Source: an uncultured Actinomycetes bacterium (GTDB taxonomy: Bacteria; Actinomycetota; Acidimicrobiia; Acidimicrobiales; RAAP-2). Taken from it: 64,000 nt of DNA. Every line of letters begins with the position of its first letter. Positions within the stretch are counted from its first letter, which is position 1. The stretch is taken from positions 62,001-126,000 of the forward strand of contig CAIYAP010000007.1 in assembly GCA_903924205.1 (NCBI GenBank), written 5' to 3'. Both the position numbers and the translations under genes were made by a program. The notes beneath the pieces are model-generated. The model saw only the letters and a list, made by a program, of their open reading frames with translations. It did not search any database and was not told the origin of the DNA. Positions 1 through 8,599 of the stretch are shown here, one piece after another.

Positions 1-12
1 AGTTTCACCCGC

Positions 13-540
13 ATGGACGAATCCACGTCCGAACAGTGGATGAACATCGCGACCGTGACGATGGAGGCACAGCCTCGGGTGGCCGACCAGATTCTGAAGA
101 TGCTGAACGGTCTTTCGGACATCACCGACGGATTCTCGGTGCATCAGCTCGAACATGCCGTCCAGACGGCGACTAGGGCCGAAGATGATGGAGCCGACGA
201 GCAGGTAATTGTGGCGTCCCTGCTGCACGATGTGGGCAAGCTGATCTCTGTCATCAATCACCCTCGTATCGCCGCGGAGATTCTTCGGCCCTATGTTCGC
301 GATGAGGTGTTTTGGATGATCGCGGCGCACCAGGATTTCCAAGGCCGCCACTATTACTCATTCTTGGGGATGGACCCGTCGTTACGCGAACAACACCGCG
401 GCCAACCGTGGTTTGAACTCGCCGAGAAGTTCGCTGACGACTGGGATCAGACCAGTTTTGATCCAAATTTTTCAAGCCGATCGCTGGAACACTTCGAGCC
501 GATGGTTCGACGGGTTTTTGCTACCCCACTCTCACTGTAA
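13..540 (+). CDS. HD-domain metalloprotein, PhnZ/TIGR03276-like
   Basis: An HD-superfamily protein whose pattern resembles the PhnZ/TIGR03276 group (di-iron HD oxygenases and relatives linked to phosphonate breakdown) more than plain nucleotide phosphohydrolases. Visible metal ligands are H48 in HQLEHAVQTA, H72-D73 in LLHDVGK, H83, H106 in AAHQDF and an Asp within ADDWD (142-145), a full set for a two-metal site. The ATG at 13 is the first in view, but the frame is open back to base 1, so the true start may lie outside the window. It ends 9 bp before the GT2 gene and is probably co-transcribed with it. The substrate is unknown; no phnY-type partner is in view. Confidence 0.7.
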   Translation: MDESTSEQWMNIATVTMEAQPRVADQILKMLNGLSDITDGFSVHQLEHAVQTATRAEDDGADEQVIVASLLHDVGKLISVINHPRIAAEILRPYVRDEVFWMIAAHQDFQGRHYYSFLGMDPSLREQHRGQPWFELAEKFADDWDQTSFDPNFSSRSLEHFEPMVRRVFATPLSL

Positions 541-549
541 GGAATCAAT

Positions 550-1347
550 ATGGGCATCGATCTAGAAGCGCGACGTTACGGCAACCTCGAGTCATTTGCG
601 ATCTCTCAGGCGATGAAGCGCTTCGACACGGACTACCCCTCCATCGAGGCCCGAGAAGTCGTGGCTCTCATTACCGCCTACGAAGAAGAGGAAAACATCG
701 GCGCGGTCCTGGAGAAGCTTCCCGAACTGGTTCATGGTCAGCCGTACCACTGCCTCGTGGTTGTCGACGGAGGCGCCGATAAGACTGCCGAGATTGCTCG
801 CGCATTCTCGAATGTCCTGGTCATCGACCTTCCCGTCAATTTGGGTCAAGGTTCAGCGCTCAAAGTGGGTTACCGCTTTGCGATCGACTACGACGCGAAG
901 TACGTCATTACTCTTGACGCTGACGGTCAAAATGACCCGCGCGAAATGGACGGAATTGTCCTTCCCATTATCGAAGATGCCAGCGACTTCGTGGTGGCGA
1001 GCCGCCGCCTCGGCCGTGACCATACGTCTGACGGCTTCCGACGATTGGGCGTCAAAGTCTTTTCCTTCATTATGAACCGAATGACTGGAAAGCACCTCAC
1101 GGACACTTCCAATGGCTACCGCGCACTGCGTGTCACCATGCTGGCGGATGTCGTGGACCGGCTTCAGCAGGTCCAGTACCAGACTGCCGAGCTACTCATC
1201 ACGTGCTTGAAGCGCGGTTGGCGTGTATCGGAAGTCCCTACGGAGTGGTTACCGCGTGCGTCGGGTACCACCAAGAAGGGTGGTAACTGGACCTTCGGAT
1301 TCCGTTACGCGCGCGTGGTCTTCGGCACTTGGTGGCGCGAGCGCTAA
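550..1347 (+). CDS. Glycosyltransferase family 2 (polyprenol-phosphate sugar synthase-like)
   Basis: A 265-aa GT2 enzyme of the dolichol/polyprenol-phosphate hexose synthase type, which moves a sugar from a nucleotide donor to a lipid phosphate at the cytoplasmic face of the membrane. The GT-A fold is seen as ITAYEEEENIG (about residues 41-51), VVDGGADKT, the metal-binding TLDADGQNDP and the acceptor-region DTSNGYRALR. There is no membrane segment, so it is likely peripheral. A GGA stretch precedes the ATG. Its stop codon overlaps the convergent plsC stop by 4 bp. Donor sugar cannot be read from the sequence. It is distinct from the second GT2 gene near 61 kb. Confidence 0.85.
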   Translation: MGIDLEARRYGNLESFAISQAMKRFDTDYPSIEAREVVALITAYEEEENIGAVLEKLPELVHGQPYHCLVVVDGGADKTAEIARAFSNVLVIDLPVNLGQGSALKVGYRFAIDYDAKYVITLDADGQNDPREMDGIVLPIIEDASDFVVASRRLGRDHTSDGFRRLGVKVFSFIMNRMTGKHLTDTSNGYRALRVTMLADVVDRLQQVQYQTAELLITCLKRGWRVSEVPTEWLPRASGTTKKGGNWTFGFRYARVVFGTWWRER

Positions 1348-2003
1348 GCCAGAATCTGGTTGGCGCGATCTTGCGCTGATTGCAATGCGGCTCGAAGCTG
1401 ATCGGTCGTGGCCTGAATGTCCGATCTCGGAATACGTCCTTCCACCTCCGAAACGGGAATGGGCGGTCCCACCACGATACTGATCCGGTGAGGACGTGGA
1501 AATCTGGCGCCTTTCGGCATCACGGCTTCAGTCCCCGCAATACCAACGGGAACGATTTGGGCTCCGGTGTGAAGCGCCACAAAGGCGGCTCCCATGTGCA
1601 GTTCGGCTATCTGAGTTCCGCTCTGGCGGGTTCCCTCAGGAAAAAGCACCAGGGGTTGTCCATCTCGAAGGACCGAGCGCGCCTTTTCGAGAGAATCGCG
1701 ATCGGCGGTGCCTCGCTTCACAGGGAAAGCTCCCATGGTTGAAATGAGCCACCTCAGAATGGGGACTTTCCACAGGCTGTCCTTAGCCATGAAGAAGGTT
1801 TTACGAGGCGTGACAAATATCGCGACTGCGAAATCAACATTTGAACGATGCACGGGAGCAATCACGATGGGACCGGTGGCGGGGATGTTGTGCTCACCCT
1901 CAATAATGGGGCGGAACATTGCACTCCAGAGGACCCAGACGATGGATCGGACCACGTGGTAGCCCACAGTCTTTTTTGGGGAGAGATTCACTTCCGTAGG
2001 CAT
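1344..2003 (-). CDS. plsC: 1-acyl-sn-glycerol-3-phosphate acyltransferase
   Basis: Acylates lysophosphatidic acid to phosphatidic acid at the inner membrane, the second acyl step of phospholipid synthesis. The 219-aa protein has the acyltransferase motifs in order: HRSNVDF (HX4D catalytic motif), FPVKRGTADR, FPEGTRQSG and the hydrophobic IVPVGIAG block, after an N-terminal hydrophobic stretch. It starts 16 bp inside the end of cmk and is the last gene of the scpA-scpB-rluB-aroA-cmk-plsC run. A cmk-plsC pair is common in other bacteria, so the order is not odd. Confidence 0.92.
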   Translation of the reverse strand: MPTEVNLSPKKTVGYHVVRSIVWVLWSAMFRPIIEGEHNIPATGPIVIAPVHRSNVDFAVAIFVTPRKTFFMAKDSLWKVPILRWLISTMGAFPVKRGTADRDSLEKARSVLRDGQPLVLFPEGTRQSGTQIAELHMGAAFVALHTGAQIVPVGIAGTEAVMPKGARFPRPHRISIVVGPPIPVSEVEGRIPRSDIQATTDQLRAALQSAQDRANQILA

Positions 2004-2605
2004 GCGACCACCTCATCAACCACCTGGTCGAGTGGCATGTTTGTCGTGTCCAAGATGGTAACTCCTTCGCCGACACTAAGCGGGCTATCGACACGTGACG
2101 CGTCGGCCTCGTCTCGCGCCGCCACGGATGCTGCAGATTCGTCCCCTCGTCGCTTGGCTCGCTCCTCCAGTGACGCGGTGAGAAACACCTTCACCTCAGC
2201 GTCGGGGAAAACGACCGTCGTGATGTCACGGCCCTCTACCACCGTCCCGTGAGCCTGTTCGCTCGCGAAAATACGCTGCTGCTCGACGAGCGCCCGACGG
2301 ATGGCCGAACAGGCTGCCACGCTCGACACCTTCGAATTCACCTCCGGTGTCCGAATCTCCGCAGTGACATCTCGTCCATTGATCACCACTCGCTCTGTGA
2401 TGGAGATAGAGAGGCCGACGGCTACTTTTTCCAACGACTCATCGTCGGATAGATCGATCCCATGATCGAGGGCGAAGAAGGTGACGGCGCGATACATGGC
2501 GCCGGTGTCAAGGAAGGACCAGCCCAAGCGTTCGGCAACCGCTCGCGCAACGCTGCTTTTACCGGCCCCCGCAGGTCCGTCGATGGCTATCACTCGACCG
2601 TTCAT
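1988..2605 (-). CDS. cmk: Cytidylate kinase
   Basis: Phosphorylates CMP and dCMP with ATP in the cytoplasm. The 205-aa protein has the P-loop DGPAGAGKSSVAR near residue 9, LDTGAMYRAV for nucleotide monophosphate binding, and VVEGRDITTVVFPDA, all standard for bacterial CMP kinases. It is coupled to aroA through a 4-bp ATGA overlap and to plsC through a 16-bp overlap. The scpAB-rluB-cmk order matches that of Mycobacterium, with aroA inserted between rluB and cmk. Confidence 0.96.
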   Translation of the reverse strand: MNGRVIAIDGPAGAGKSSVARAVAERLGWSFLDTGAMYRAVTFFALDHGIDLSDDESLEKVAVGLSISITERVVINGRDVTAEIRTPEVNSKVSSVAACSAIRRALVEQQRIFASEQAHGTVVEGRDITTVVFPDAEVKVFLTASLEERAKRRGDESAASVAARDEADASRVDSPLSVGEGVTILDTTNMPLDQVVDEVVACLRK

Positions 2606-3867
2606 CGCAGTGAATCTAGGGCGTCGTAGAAAGTGGGAAAACTCGAGTTGACCGCTTCAGGGTGCTCAAGGTGGCATCCGGCACCGAGAGAGGCGGTGAT
2701 GGCCGACGCCATGACCATCCGGTGATCGTGGCGCCACCCGATTGATGGTTGCTGAGATGGGGGCCCGCCGATGCCCACGATCTGGAGGTTGTCACCGTCA
2801 ATACTTGCGGTGGCGCCGAACAGCGTGGCCATCTCAGCGCACGCCGCGAGCCGGTCAACCTCTTTGTGGCGCAGCTCCCCCACGTTGATAAAGGTGGATG
2901 TGCCATTCGCCATGATTGCCCACACCGTCAGAATGGGAACTTCATCGAGGCCGACAATCTCGGCGCCATCCGTGGTGAACGGCAGGACAGTTCCATGGGA
3001 TACTTCGATAACCCTCCCATCATCGGAACGCACGACCCGAGCACCACTACGTTCTATGACGTCAAGGAAGCCCCAACGGGCAGGGTCGCGAACCAAATTT
3101 TCAATACGAATACATCCTGACGGAGACAAAGCGCCCGCTACCAAAAAGAATGCCGCTTGAGATGGGTCTCGACTGACTGACCACTCGCGTGCCTGTGGCA
3201 CCCCGGGCTCGAGGGTCAACACGCGAGCGCCCGACGAATCACGCGTCTCGGTGATGGCAACTCCTGCGTTTCCCAGCAACTCTTCGGTGGCTTGACGAGT
3301 GTCGACCTTCTCTCTCACTGTCGTGACGGACGTTGCCCCAAGGCCTGCGAAGAGAATTGCACCCTTGACTTGCGCCGAGGGCACCGGAACGTCATAAGAA
3401 ATACCAGTGAGTTCAGTCGGCGCAGTCACCACGAGTGGGAGACCCTGCCGCTCGCCGCTCCCCCGGAAATGTGCACCCATCTGCGACAGCGGCGAAGTGA
3501 TTCGATCCATGGGCCGAAGCGTCAAACTCTCGTCGCCAGTGAAGGTCACGCTGCCTGGTCCTCGTCCCGCGACGGCCCCAACCATCAAACGCAATCCCGT
3601 GCCACTGTTACCAAGATCCAAAGTGACGCCGCCGTGCGGCAAGTGAAGGCCTCCCGACACCGTCACGCCAGAAGTGTCGGTTGAAGTGCTGACGCCGAGT
3701 GCCTCAACACCTGCGAGAGTTCTCGCGACGTCCTCACCATTCGAGAGATCCGAGATCCGAGAGATGCCGTCACTCAGTGCGCTGATCAGAATTACGCGGT
3801 GAGATTCGCTCTTGTCTCCAGGAACGTCAACCTGGCCGATGAATTGATGATCGCCGCTGATGCGCAT
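2602..3867 (-). CDS. aroA: 3-phosphoshikimate 1-carboxyvinyltransferase (EPSP synthase)
   Basis: Joins phosphoenolpyruvate to shikimate-3-phosphate, the sixth step of the shikimate pathway toward chorismate, which feeds trpE and menF also found in this window. The 421-aa length is typical. Motifs: GDKSESHR near residue 16, LDLGNSGTGLRL (phosphate site), GDESLTLRPM and LDEVPILTVWA near the C-terminal domain. The PGDKS form of the first motif is the version seen in class II-like enzymes. It starts 2 bp after the rluB stop and overlaps cmk by ATGA. Confidence 0.96.
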   Translation of the reverse strand: MRISGDHQFIGQVDVPGDKSESHRVILISALSDGISRISDLSNGEDVARTLAGVEALGVSTSTDTSGVTVSGGLHLPHGGVTLDLGNSGTGLRLMVGAVAGRGPGSVTFTGDESLTLRPMDRITSPLSQMGAHFRGSGERQGLPLVVTAPTELTGISYDVPVPSAQVKGAILFAGLGATSVTTVREKVDTRQATEELLGNAGVAITETRDSSGARVLTLEPGVPQAREWSVSRDPSQAAFFLVAGALSPSGCIRIENLVRDPARWGFLDVIERSGARVVRSDDGRVIEVSHGTVLPFTTDGAEIVGLDEVPILTVWAIMANGTSTFINVGELRHKEVDRLAACAEMATLFGATASIDGDNLQIVGIGGPPSQQPSIGWRHDHRMVMASAITASLGAGCHLEHPEAVNSSFPTFYDALDSLR

Positions 3868-3869
3868 GA

Positions 3870-4613
3870 TTATCGGCGTGACGTGGAAGGTTCAACCGCT
3901 GCCATCAGTTTTCGAACTTCCGATACCGAGAGTTGTCGGCTCACACCAGGTGACAGGGTCGGATCGGTCAATGGACCTATTCGAGTGCGTACGAGTCGAG
4001 TGACTTCATGGCCGATCGCAGAACACATGCGACGTACTTGGCGGTTACGGCCCTCATGAATGACGATTCGCAGCACACCATCCGACACGCGAACCACCTG
4101 CGCGGGAGCGGTCATGCCGTCGTCGAGTTGAATGCCCTCGCGCAACCGCCGAAGCGAACCCGGCGACGGGTCCCCGTCAACTCGCACCAAATACTCCTTT
4201 TGAACACCAGAACTGGGATGGGTGAGAAGATGAGTCAATCGTCCGTCGTTCGTCAAAATGAGCAATCCTTCGCTGTTCATATCGAGACGTCCGACCGGAA
4301 AGATCCTCACGGGTGCCGACACAAGATCGAGGACAGTGGGGCGCCCTTGGGGGTCGTCTGCCGTGGTCACCACGCCAGCGGGCTTATTCAGGATGAAGTA
4401 CACCAAATTGGCAGCAGTGGGCACGAGCTTTCCGTCCACGCGAATCTCCGCGACCTCGGAGTGGACACGATTGCCTAGCTCAGCGACGCGTCCGTCAATG
4501 GTGACGCGTCCTTCGGTGATCAGAACTTCGCAGGCTCGTCGGCTTCCAAAACCCGCTCGCGCGAGGGACTTCTGCAGTCTCTCGCCCTCGGCCTCGAAGA
4601 GCTCGTCGCTCAC
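3870..4613 (-). CDS. rluB: 23S rRNA pseudouridine synthase, RluB/RsuA family
   Basis: Isomerises a uridine in 23S rRNA to pseudouridine. An N-terminal S4 RNA-binding domain (ERLQKSLARAGFGSRRACE, residues 11-29) is followed by the synthase domain with the catalytic Asp in GRLDMNSEGLL (D111) and the closing VHEGRNRQVRRM motif. It is 247 aa, and its ATG overlaps the scpB stop by 4 bp. The scpA-scpB-rluB order is conserved across Gram-positive bacteria and supports the family call. Which uridine is modified is inferred from the family. Confidence 0.93.
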   Translation of the reverse strand: MSDELFEAEGERLQKSLARAGFGSRRACEVLITEGRVTIDGRVAELGNRVHSEVAEIRVDGKLVPTAANLVYFILNKPAGVVTTADDPQGRPTVLDLVSAPVRIFPVGRLDMNSEGLLILTNDGRLTHLLTHPSSGVQKEYLVRVDGDPSPGSLRRLREGIQLDDGMTAPAQVVRVSDGVLRIVIHEGRNRQVRRMCSAIGHEVTRLVRTRIGPLTDPTLSPGVSRQLSVSEVRKLMAAVEPSTSRR

Positions 4614-5251
4614 TCGCCACCATCGTCTTCGGCCTCGTCAGAAGTCGTGTTGTCAGGTTCCGACGCTTCTTCAACATCCAATTCGGTAGATGGTGTGAAG
4701 CTGTCGGCAATGGTCCGGGCTGCATCCAAGTTCGGAAGAAAACTCTCGATGGGGGGAAGCTCGCTCACACTGGCGAGACCCAACCGATCGAGGAAAAGTT
4801 CCGTGGTTCCATACAAGATGGGTTGTCCTGGTCCTTCGGCTCGGCCCCGCTCTTCGATATAGCCACGCTGCTCCAAGAGCCGCACCACACCGTCCACGTT
4901 CACACCGCGCAGAGCGGAGACCTGTGAACGAGAGACAGGCTGGCGATACGCGACGATTGCGAGAGTTTCGAGGGCTGCCGCGCTGAGGCGGTGCGACACA
5001 TCGCGGTTGGCGAAACGAGTGACATCTTCGGCAACATCGGGGGAACTTTGCATTACCCAACCACTCGCGAGCTCGGTAAAGGTAAATCCCCGACGCTCGG
5101 CTGCTGCTTGCTCTCGAAGTGCTCGAAGAGTCGACCGTACCGTGTCAGTGTCGGTGTCGGAGAGGTCGGCCAACTCTTCCGCGGTCACTGGCTCAATTGC
5201 AATGGTCAACATCGCTTCTAGACGCTGCTCGAGTGATCGTTCATCCCTCAT
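4610..5251 (-). CDS. scpB: Segregation and condensation protein B
   Basis: The winged-helix kite subunit of the SMC-ScpA-ScpB condensin that compacts and segregates the chromosome. I place the start at the ATG at 5251 (MRDERSLEQRLEAML), giving 213 aa. The 319-aa ORF in the track adds 106 N-terminal residues that only read scpA in another frame and have no family resemblance. Diagnostic stretches are ALETLAIVAYRQPVSRSQVS and VVRLLEQRGYIEERGR. The C-terminal 40 residues are acidic and low-complexity. The start overlaps the scpA end by 11 bp. Confidence 0.93.
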   Translation of the reverse strand: MRDERSLEQRLEAMLTIAIEPVTAEELADLSDTDTDTVRSTLRALREQAAAERRGFTFTELASGWVMQSSPDVAEDVTRFANRDVSHRLSAAALETLAIVAYRQPVSRSQVSALRGVNVDGVVRLLEQRGYIEERGRAEGPGQPILYGTTELFLDRLGLASVSELPPIESFLPNLDAARTIADSFTPSTELDVEEASEPDNTTSDEAEDDGGE

Positions 5252-6017
5252 ACATATCCACCATTCCAATTTCAAGAGCGGTCGTGGGACCAACCCATTC
5301 AATGTCGACATCACCGAAAGTGGCCGCTTGGCCAAGCTGTACTCGTCCGAGTTTGCACAACTCCAAAATGGCCAAGAAATGGACAATGATCTCAATTCGG
5401 GTTTCGAGGCCCGACACCATGTCCTTGAATGAAAGGCGACCACGCGACGGAAGGCTCTGAGCCAACTTGACCACTGTCTCGGCGACCGTGACCGCGTCAA
5501 CCGTGACATGGTGAAGGCGCACGACGGGCACTGGCTTTTCTTCAATGCCACGTAGGTACGCCGTGGCAATCTGCGAGGGCGTCACACCCTTGAGAAGGTC
5601 GGGGGGCGTGACGATGAATCCATCGTCAATGCCAGCGACTCGGGTGTATCGGCGATTCGCAATTTCGAAAAGGGAGACGAAGGCGTCGGCCAAGGAGGCG
5701 TAGGTTCGCAACTCCAGCAGTCGGGCCAACAGAACGTCTCGTTCTTCCCAGCCGATAAATTCCTCGTCCATTTCGGACTCGTTCTTACCGGGCAGCAATC
5801 GGATGCTCTTTAACTCCAGCAAAATCGCTGCAATCAAGATGAACTCCGACAGCTCCTCCATGTCGAGTTCACCCTCGCGCTCACGTAACGCGACAATGAA
5901 GGCATCAACGACGGCGGCGAGGGGAACATCAAGGATGTCGACGTCATGAGCAGAGATCACCTGCAAGAGGGTCTCGATAGGCCCGCTAAACGCCGGCGTC
6001 GTCACGACGAAGGTCAT
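5241..6017 (-). CDS. scpA: Segregation and condensation protein A
   Basis: Kleisin subunit bridging the SMC heads. The 258-aa protein opens with the family signature FSGPIETLLQVISAHDVDILDVP, where the more common form is FxGPLDLLLxLI, and ends with a winged-helix region (SFKDMVSGLETRIEIIVHFLAILELCK split across it). It heads the minus-strand run through plsC. A TAGTCT -10 lies 6 nt before its ATG, so the mRNA is probably leaderless. The parA-like gene that precedes scpA in Mycobacterium is not here; trpS faces away instead. Confidence 0.94.
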   Translation of the reverse strand: MTFVVTTPAFSGPIETLLQVISAHDVDILDVPLAAVVDAFIVALREREGELDMEELSEFILIAAILLELKSIRLLPGKNESEMDEEFIGWEERDVLLARLLELRTYASLADAFVSLFEIANRRYTRVAGIDDGFIVTPPDLLKGVTPSQIATAYLRGIEEKPVPVVRLHHVTVDAVTVAETVVKLAQSLPSRGRLSFKDMVSGLETRIEIIVHFLAILELCKLGRVQLGQAATFGDVDIEWVGPTTALEIGMVDMYEG

Positions 6018-6023
6018 GCGCAG

Positions 6024-6029
6024 AGACTA
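6024..6029 (-). promoter_or_regulatory. -10 hexamer TAGTCT for scpA (leaderless)
   Basis: TAGTCT reads on the minus strand with six bases (CTGCGC) to the scpA ATG at 6017. This fits the actinobacterial TAnnnT consensus at a distance that puts +1 on the A of ATG. No good -35 box is visible. Confidence 0.5.
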
Positions 6030-6054
6030 CTCAAACTTTCCCAGACTCGCCTCC

Positions 6055-6060
6055 TAGACT
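6055..6060 (+). promoter_or_regulatory. -10 hexamer TAGACT for trpS (leaderless)
   Basis: TAGACT is followed by exactly six bases (GATCGC) and then the trpS ATG at 6067. With the scpA -10 it forms a compact 49-bp divergent promoter region. No clear -35 box and no Shine-Dalgarno sequence are seen. Confidence 0.5.
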
Positions 6061-6066
6061 GATCGC

Positions 6067-7035
6067 ATGCGTGTTCTGTCCGGCATCCAGCCCTCCGGTG
6101 CTGTCCATTTAGGGAATTATCTCGGCGCCCTGCGTCAATGGGCTCAACAACAAAGCAATAACTCGTATTACTGCGTGGTAGATCTTCACGCTCTGACCTT
6201 GCCCATCTCCCCCGCCGACTTGCAGCGTCACACTCTCGAGTTGTCGGCCACGTTGTTCGCAGTGGGTCTCGATCCCAATGTGGCGACTGTTTTTGTTCAA
6301 AGTCAGGTGCCCCATCACACTCGCTTGAGTTGGATTCTGGAATGCGTCGCGAGCTATGGCGAATTGTCGCGAATGACGCAATTCAAGGAGAAGGCAGACC
6401 GCCAGGACGGATTCTCGGCCGGCCTTTTCACCTATCCCGTCCTGATGGCTGCGGATATCTTGCTCTACGACGCTCAACGAGTTCCCGTGGGTGATGACCA
6501 GCGACAGCACCTCGAGTTGGCTCGAAACCTAGCGGAACGCTTCAATAACCGCTATGGAGAAACCTTCGTGGTTCCAGAGGGCTTTTTCCCTCCCGTTGCG
6601 GCACGCGTCATGGATCTGCAAGAGCCGACTCGAAAGATGAGTAAATCAGTTTCTAGCCCTCTTGGCGCTATGGGAATCTTCGATTCCGAGGCAGACATTC
6701 GCAAGAAGATCATGAAGGCCATGACGGACACCGATGGTGAGGTTCGCTTTGACTGGGACGCCAAGCCAGGCTTGGCGAACCTCCTAGAAATCTTTAGCGC
6801 TTTCAGTGGCGAGACTCCCGACACCGTCGCTTCACGATACGAACGTTACGGGGATCTGAAGAAGGATTTGGCCGATCTCGTGGTCGCCCACCTGGCCCCC
6901 ATTACGCAGCGTCGGGACGACCTCCTTGCTGACAAGGGCGAGTTGAACCGTCTTTTGTCGATTGGCGCGGCACGAGCTGAGGTAATCGCTGAGGCCACCT
7001 ATCGCCGTGCAGCGTCTGCCGTTGGCGTCAACTAG
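6067..7035 (+). CDS. trpS: Tryptophan-tRNA ligase
   Basis: Charges tRNA-Trp with tryptophan (class I synthetase, cytoplasm). The 322-aa length fits bacterial TrpS. The HIGH-like signature is PSGAVHLGNYLG (residues 9-20), the tryptophan pocket region includes FTYPVLMAADILLYDAQRVPVGDDQ, and the KMSKS loop is KMSKSVSS. It stands alone on the plus strand between two minus-strand operons. Its stop overlaps the convergent M50 protease stop by 4 bp. Confidence 0.97.
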   Translation: MRVLSGIQPSGAVHLGNYLGALRQWAQQQSNNSYYCVVDLHALTLPISPADLQRHTLELSATLFAVGLDPNVATVFVQSQVPHHTRLSWILECVASYGELSRMTQFKEKADRQDGFSAGLFTYPVLMAADILLYDAQRVPVGDDQRQHLELARNLAERFNNRYGETFVVPEGFFPPVAARVMDLQEPTRKMSKSVSSPLGAMGIFDSEADIRKKIMKAMTDTDGEVRFDWDAKPGLANLLEIFSAFSGETPDTVASRYERYGDLKKDLADLVVAHLAPITQRRDDLLADKGELNRLLSIGAARAEVIAEATYRRAASAVGVN

Positions 7036-7700
7036 ACGCCCGACACCAACCGCGCCACGGCGTCTTGCACGTTTTGCATGACTCCCATTCCGATGTGGAG
7101 ATATAGGGAGTTCAAGATCAAGAACACCATGGCGTACGGCAGCGCTTGGGCTCGGAAGCGGTAATAGCCCGAGAGCTGGCGAATTGGAATGAATCTTTCA
7201 ATGAGCGCCGATCCGTCAAGAGGCGGAATGGGCAAAAGATTGAATAGTCCTAGCGTGACATTCACCAAACCGAAGTAGAGGGCCCACACGGCAATCCAAT
7301 TTCTCACTGACAGGTCGGCACCGAGGTAAGCACTCCAGTCGCAAATCGGAAGGTGACCCACTGCGATCGCAATGAGCAGAAGAACGAAGTTGGTCCCTGG
7401 TCCCGCGAGACTGACCCAAAAGCTCTGTTCGCGGGGCTTGCGCAACCGAGAAACATTGACAGGAACCGGCTTGGCGTACCCAAAGGCAACTCCCATCGTG
7501 AGATACAAGATGGCGGGGAGGATGAGGGTGCCCATGAGGTCAACGTGCTTCAGAGGATTGAGAGATAACCGGCCGGCATTCTTGGCGGTGGGGTCTCCAA
7601 AGGCATTAGCTACGAATCCGTGCGCCACCTCGTGAAACACAATTGCCGGAATGACCGCTAGGGCAACCACGACGAATTTGATAACCGACTGCACGTCCAT
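7032..7700 (-). CDS. Site-2-protease family M50 zinc metalloprotease
   Basis: A small 222-aa membrane metalloprotease of the minimal rhomboid-like M50 group (no PDZ or CBS domain). Zinc ligands are HEVAH (H23, H27) in the first hydrophobic segment and the Asp of NLLPIPPLDGSA near residue 155. I use the ATG at 7700 because the protein family begins a few residues before the first membrane segment, and the TGATG junction with xerD gives tight coupling. The 274-aa ORF in the track adds 52 unrelated residues. Substrate unknown. The protein has about five or six hydrophobic segments. Confidence 0.87.
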   Translation of the reverse strand: MDVQSVIKFVVVALAVIPAIVFHEVAHGFVANAFGDPTAKNAGRLSLNPLKHVDLMGTLILPAILYLTMGVAFGYAKPVPVNVSRLRKPREQSFWVSLAGPGTNFVLLLIAIAVGHLPICDWSAYLGADLSVRNWIAVWALYFGLVNVTLGLFNLLPIPPLDGSALIERFIPIRQLSGYYRFRAQALPYAMVFLILNSLYLHIGMGVMQNVQDAVARLVSGV

Positions 7701-8599
7701 CAAACTACCGCTCGAGGATGGGCACTTTCGTATGCTGCTCTGAGGGTTCCCATGGTTACTCGGGTATACACCTGCGTGGTGGCAATGGATGAGTGCCCCA
7801 GCAACTCTTGTACCACTCGAATATCCGCCCCGTGTTCCAGCATGTGTGTGGCGCAACTATGCCGAAGACAGTGTGCGTGAAGGAACTCGCCGGGAATTCC
7901 GGCTGCGAGCCCACGCTTGCGAATGATGAGATCTACACCTTGTCGACTGAGCGGGCCGCCCCGTTGGTTGACGAATACGCGAGTGGGGTGCTGGCTGGCG
8001 CCCAACTTTCCTCGGCTCGCGTCGAGGTATCCAGTCAGCGCGGTGGTCACCCAGCGACCCAGAGGGGCAACTCTCTGCTTGTCGCCCTTACCCAGGAGGC
8101 GCACTGTCCCCTCGTCGAAGTCAATGTCAATCAAATTGAGAGAGCACGCCTCACTTACTCGTGCGCCAGTGCCGTAGAGGAATTCAATCAACGCAAGGTC
8201 TCTGACATCTGACGGTGAGTCTCCGGCGCATGCTGCCAATAGTTTGGTCACTGCCTCTTCGGACATGGGGTGTGGTAGCGACATTGACCTCTTCGCCGCG
8301 CCCAGTAATGCCGTGGGGTCGGTAGGGCGTTCAACCTCAATAACCAAATACTTCTGCCAGCCTCGTATTGATGCTCGGTGGCGATTGACGGTGGCTGATG
8401 CTTTACCCTCCGAAGTGAGTTTGAGGAGAAATCGCTCAATGTCGTCGGTGGTGGAGGTCACCACCGAGGCTCGCTGGGACTCGAGGAAGTCGCAATACGA
8501 CTCGAGGTCCCGCTCGTACGATTCAATGGTGGTTCGGGCACGACCCTTCTCGACAGCCAAGTACGTGAGGTAGTCACGCAACAGTGCCAGATCACTCAC
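7700..8599 (-). CDS. xerD: Tyrosine recombinase XerD
   Basis: Chromosome-dimer resolution recombinase acting with XerC at dif. The 299-aa protein has an N-terminal SAM-like core-binding domain (LRDYLTYLAVEKGRARTTIESY) and a C-terminal catalytic domain with the Arg of GTGARVSE, HxxR in HCLRHSCATH, the His of GHSSIATTQ and the nucleophile Tyr of VYTRV. The start is GTG 8599; a TTG at 8602 is the alternative. Its context (pyrG-NUDIX-xerD) is the conserved chromosomal one, so it is not a phage integrase. Confidence 0.93.
   Translation of the reverse strand: MSDLALLRDYLTYLAVEKGRARTTIESYERDLESYCDFLESQRASVVTSTTDDIERFLLKLTSEGKASATVNRHRASIRGWQKYLVIEVERPTDPTALLGAAKRSMSLPHPMSEEAVTKLLAACAGDSPSDVRDLALIEFLYGTGARVSEACSLNLIDIDFDEGTVRLLGKGDKQRVAPLGRWVTTALTGYLDASRGKLGASQHPTRVFVNQRGGPLSRQGVDLIIRKRGLAAGIPGEFLHAHCLRHSCATHMLEHGADIRVVQELLGHSSIATTQVYTRVTMGTLRAAYESAHPRAVV

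Noticed and set aside
5252-5569. N-terminal 106-residue extension of the scpB ORF in the track
   Set aside because: It reads scpA in another frame, is rich in Arg, Ser and Trp without family resemblance, and the ATG at 5251 gives a normal ScpB.
7700-8599. Tyrosine recombinase read as a phage or element integrase
   Set aside because: Gene order pyrG-NUDIX-xerD is the conserved chromosomal setting, and no attachment-site repeats or phage genes are nearby.
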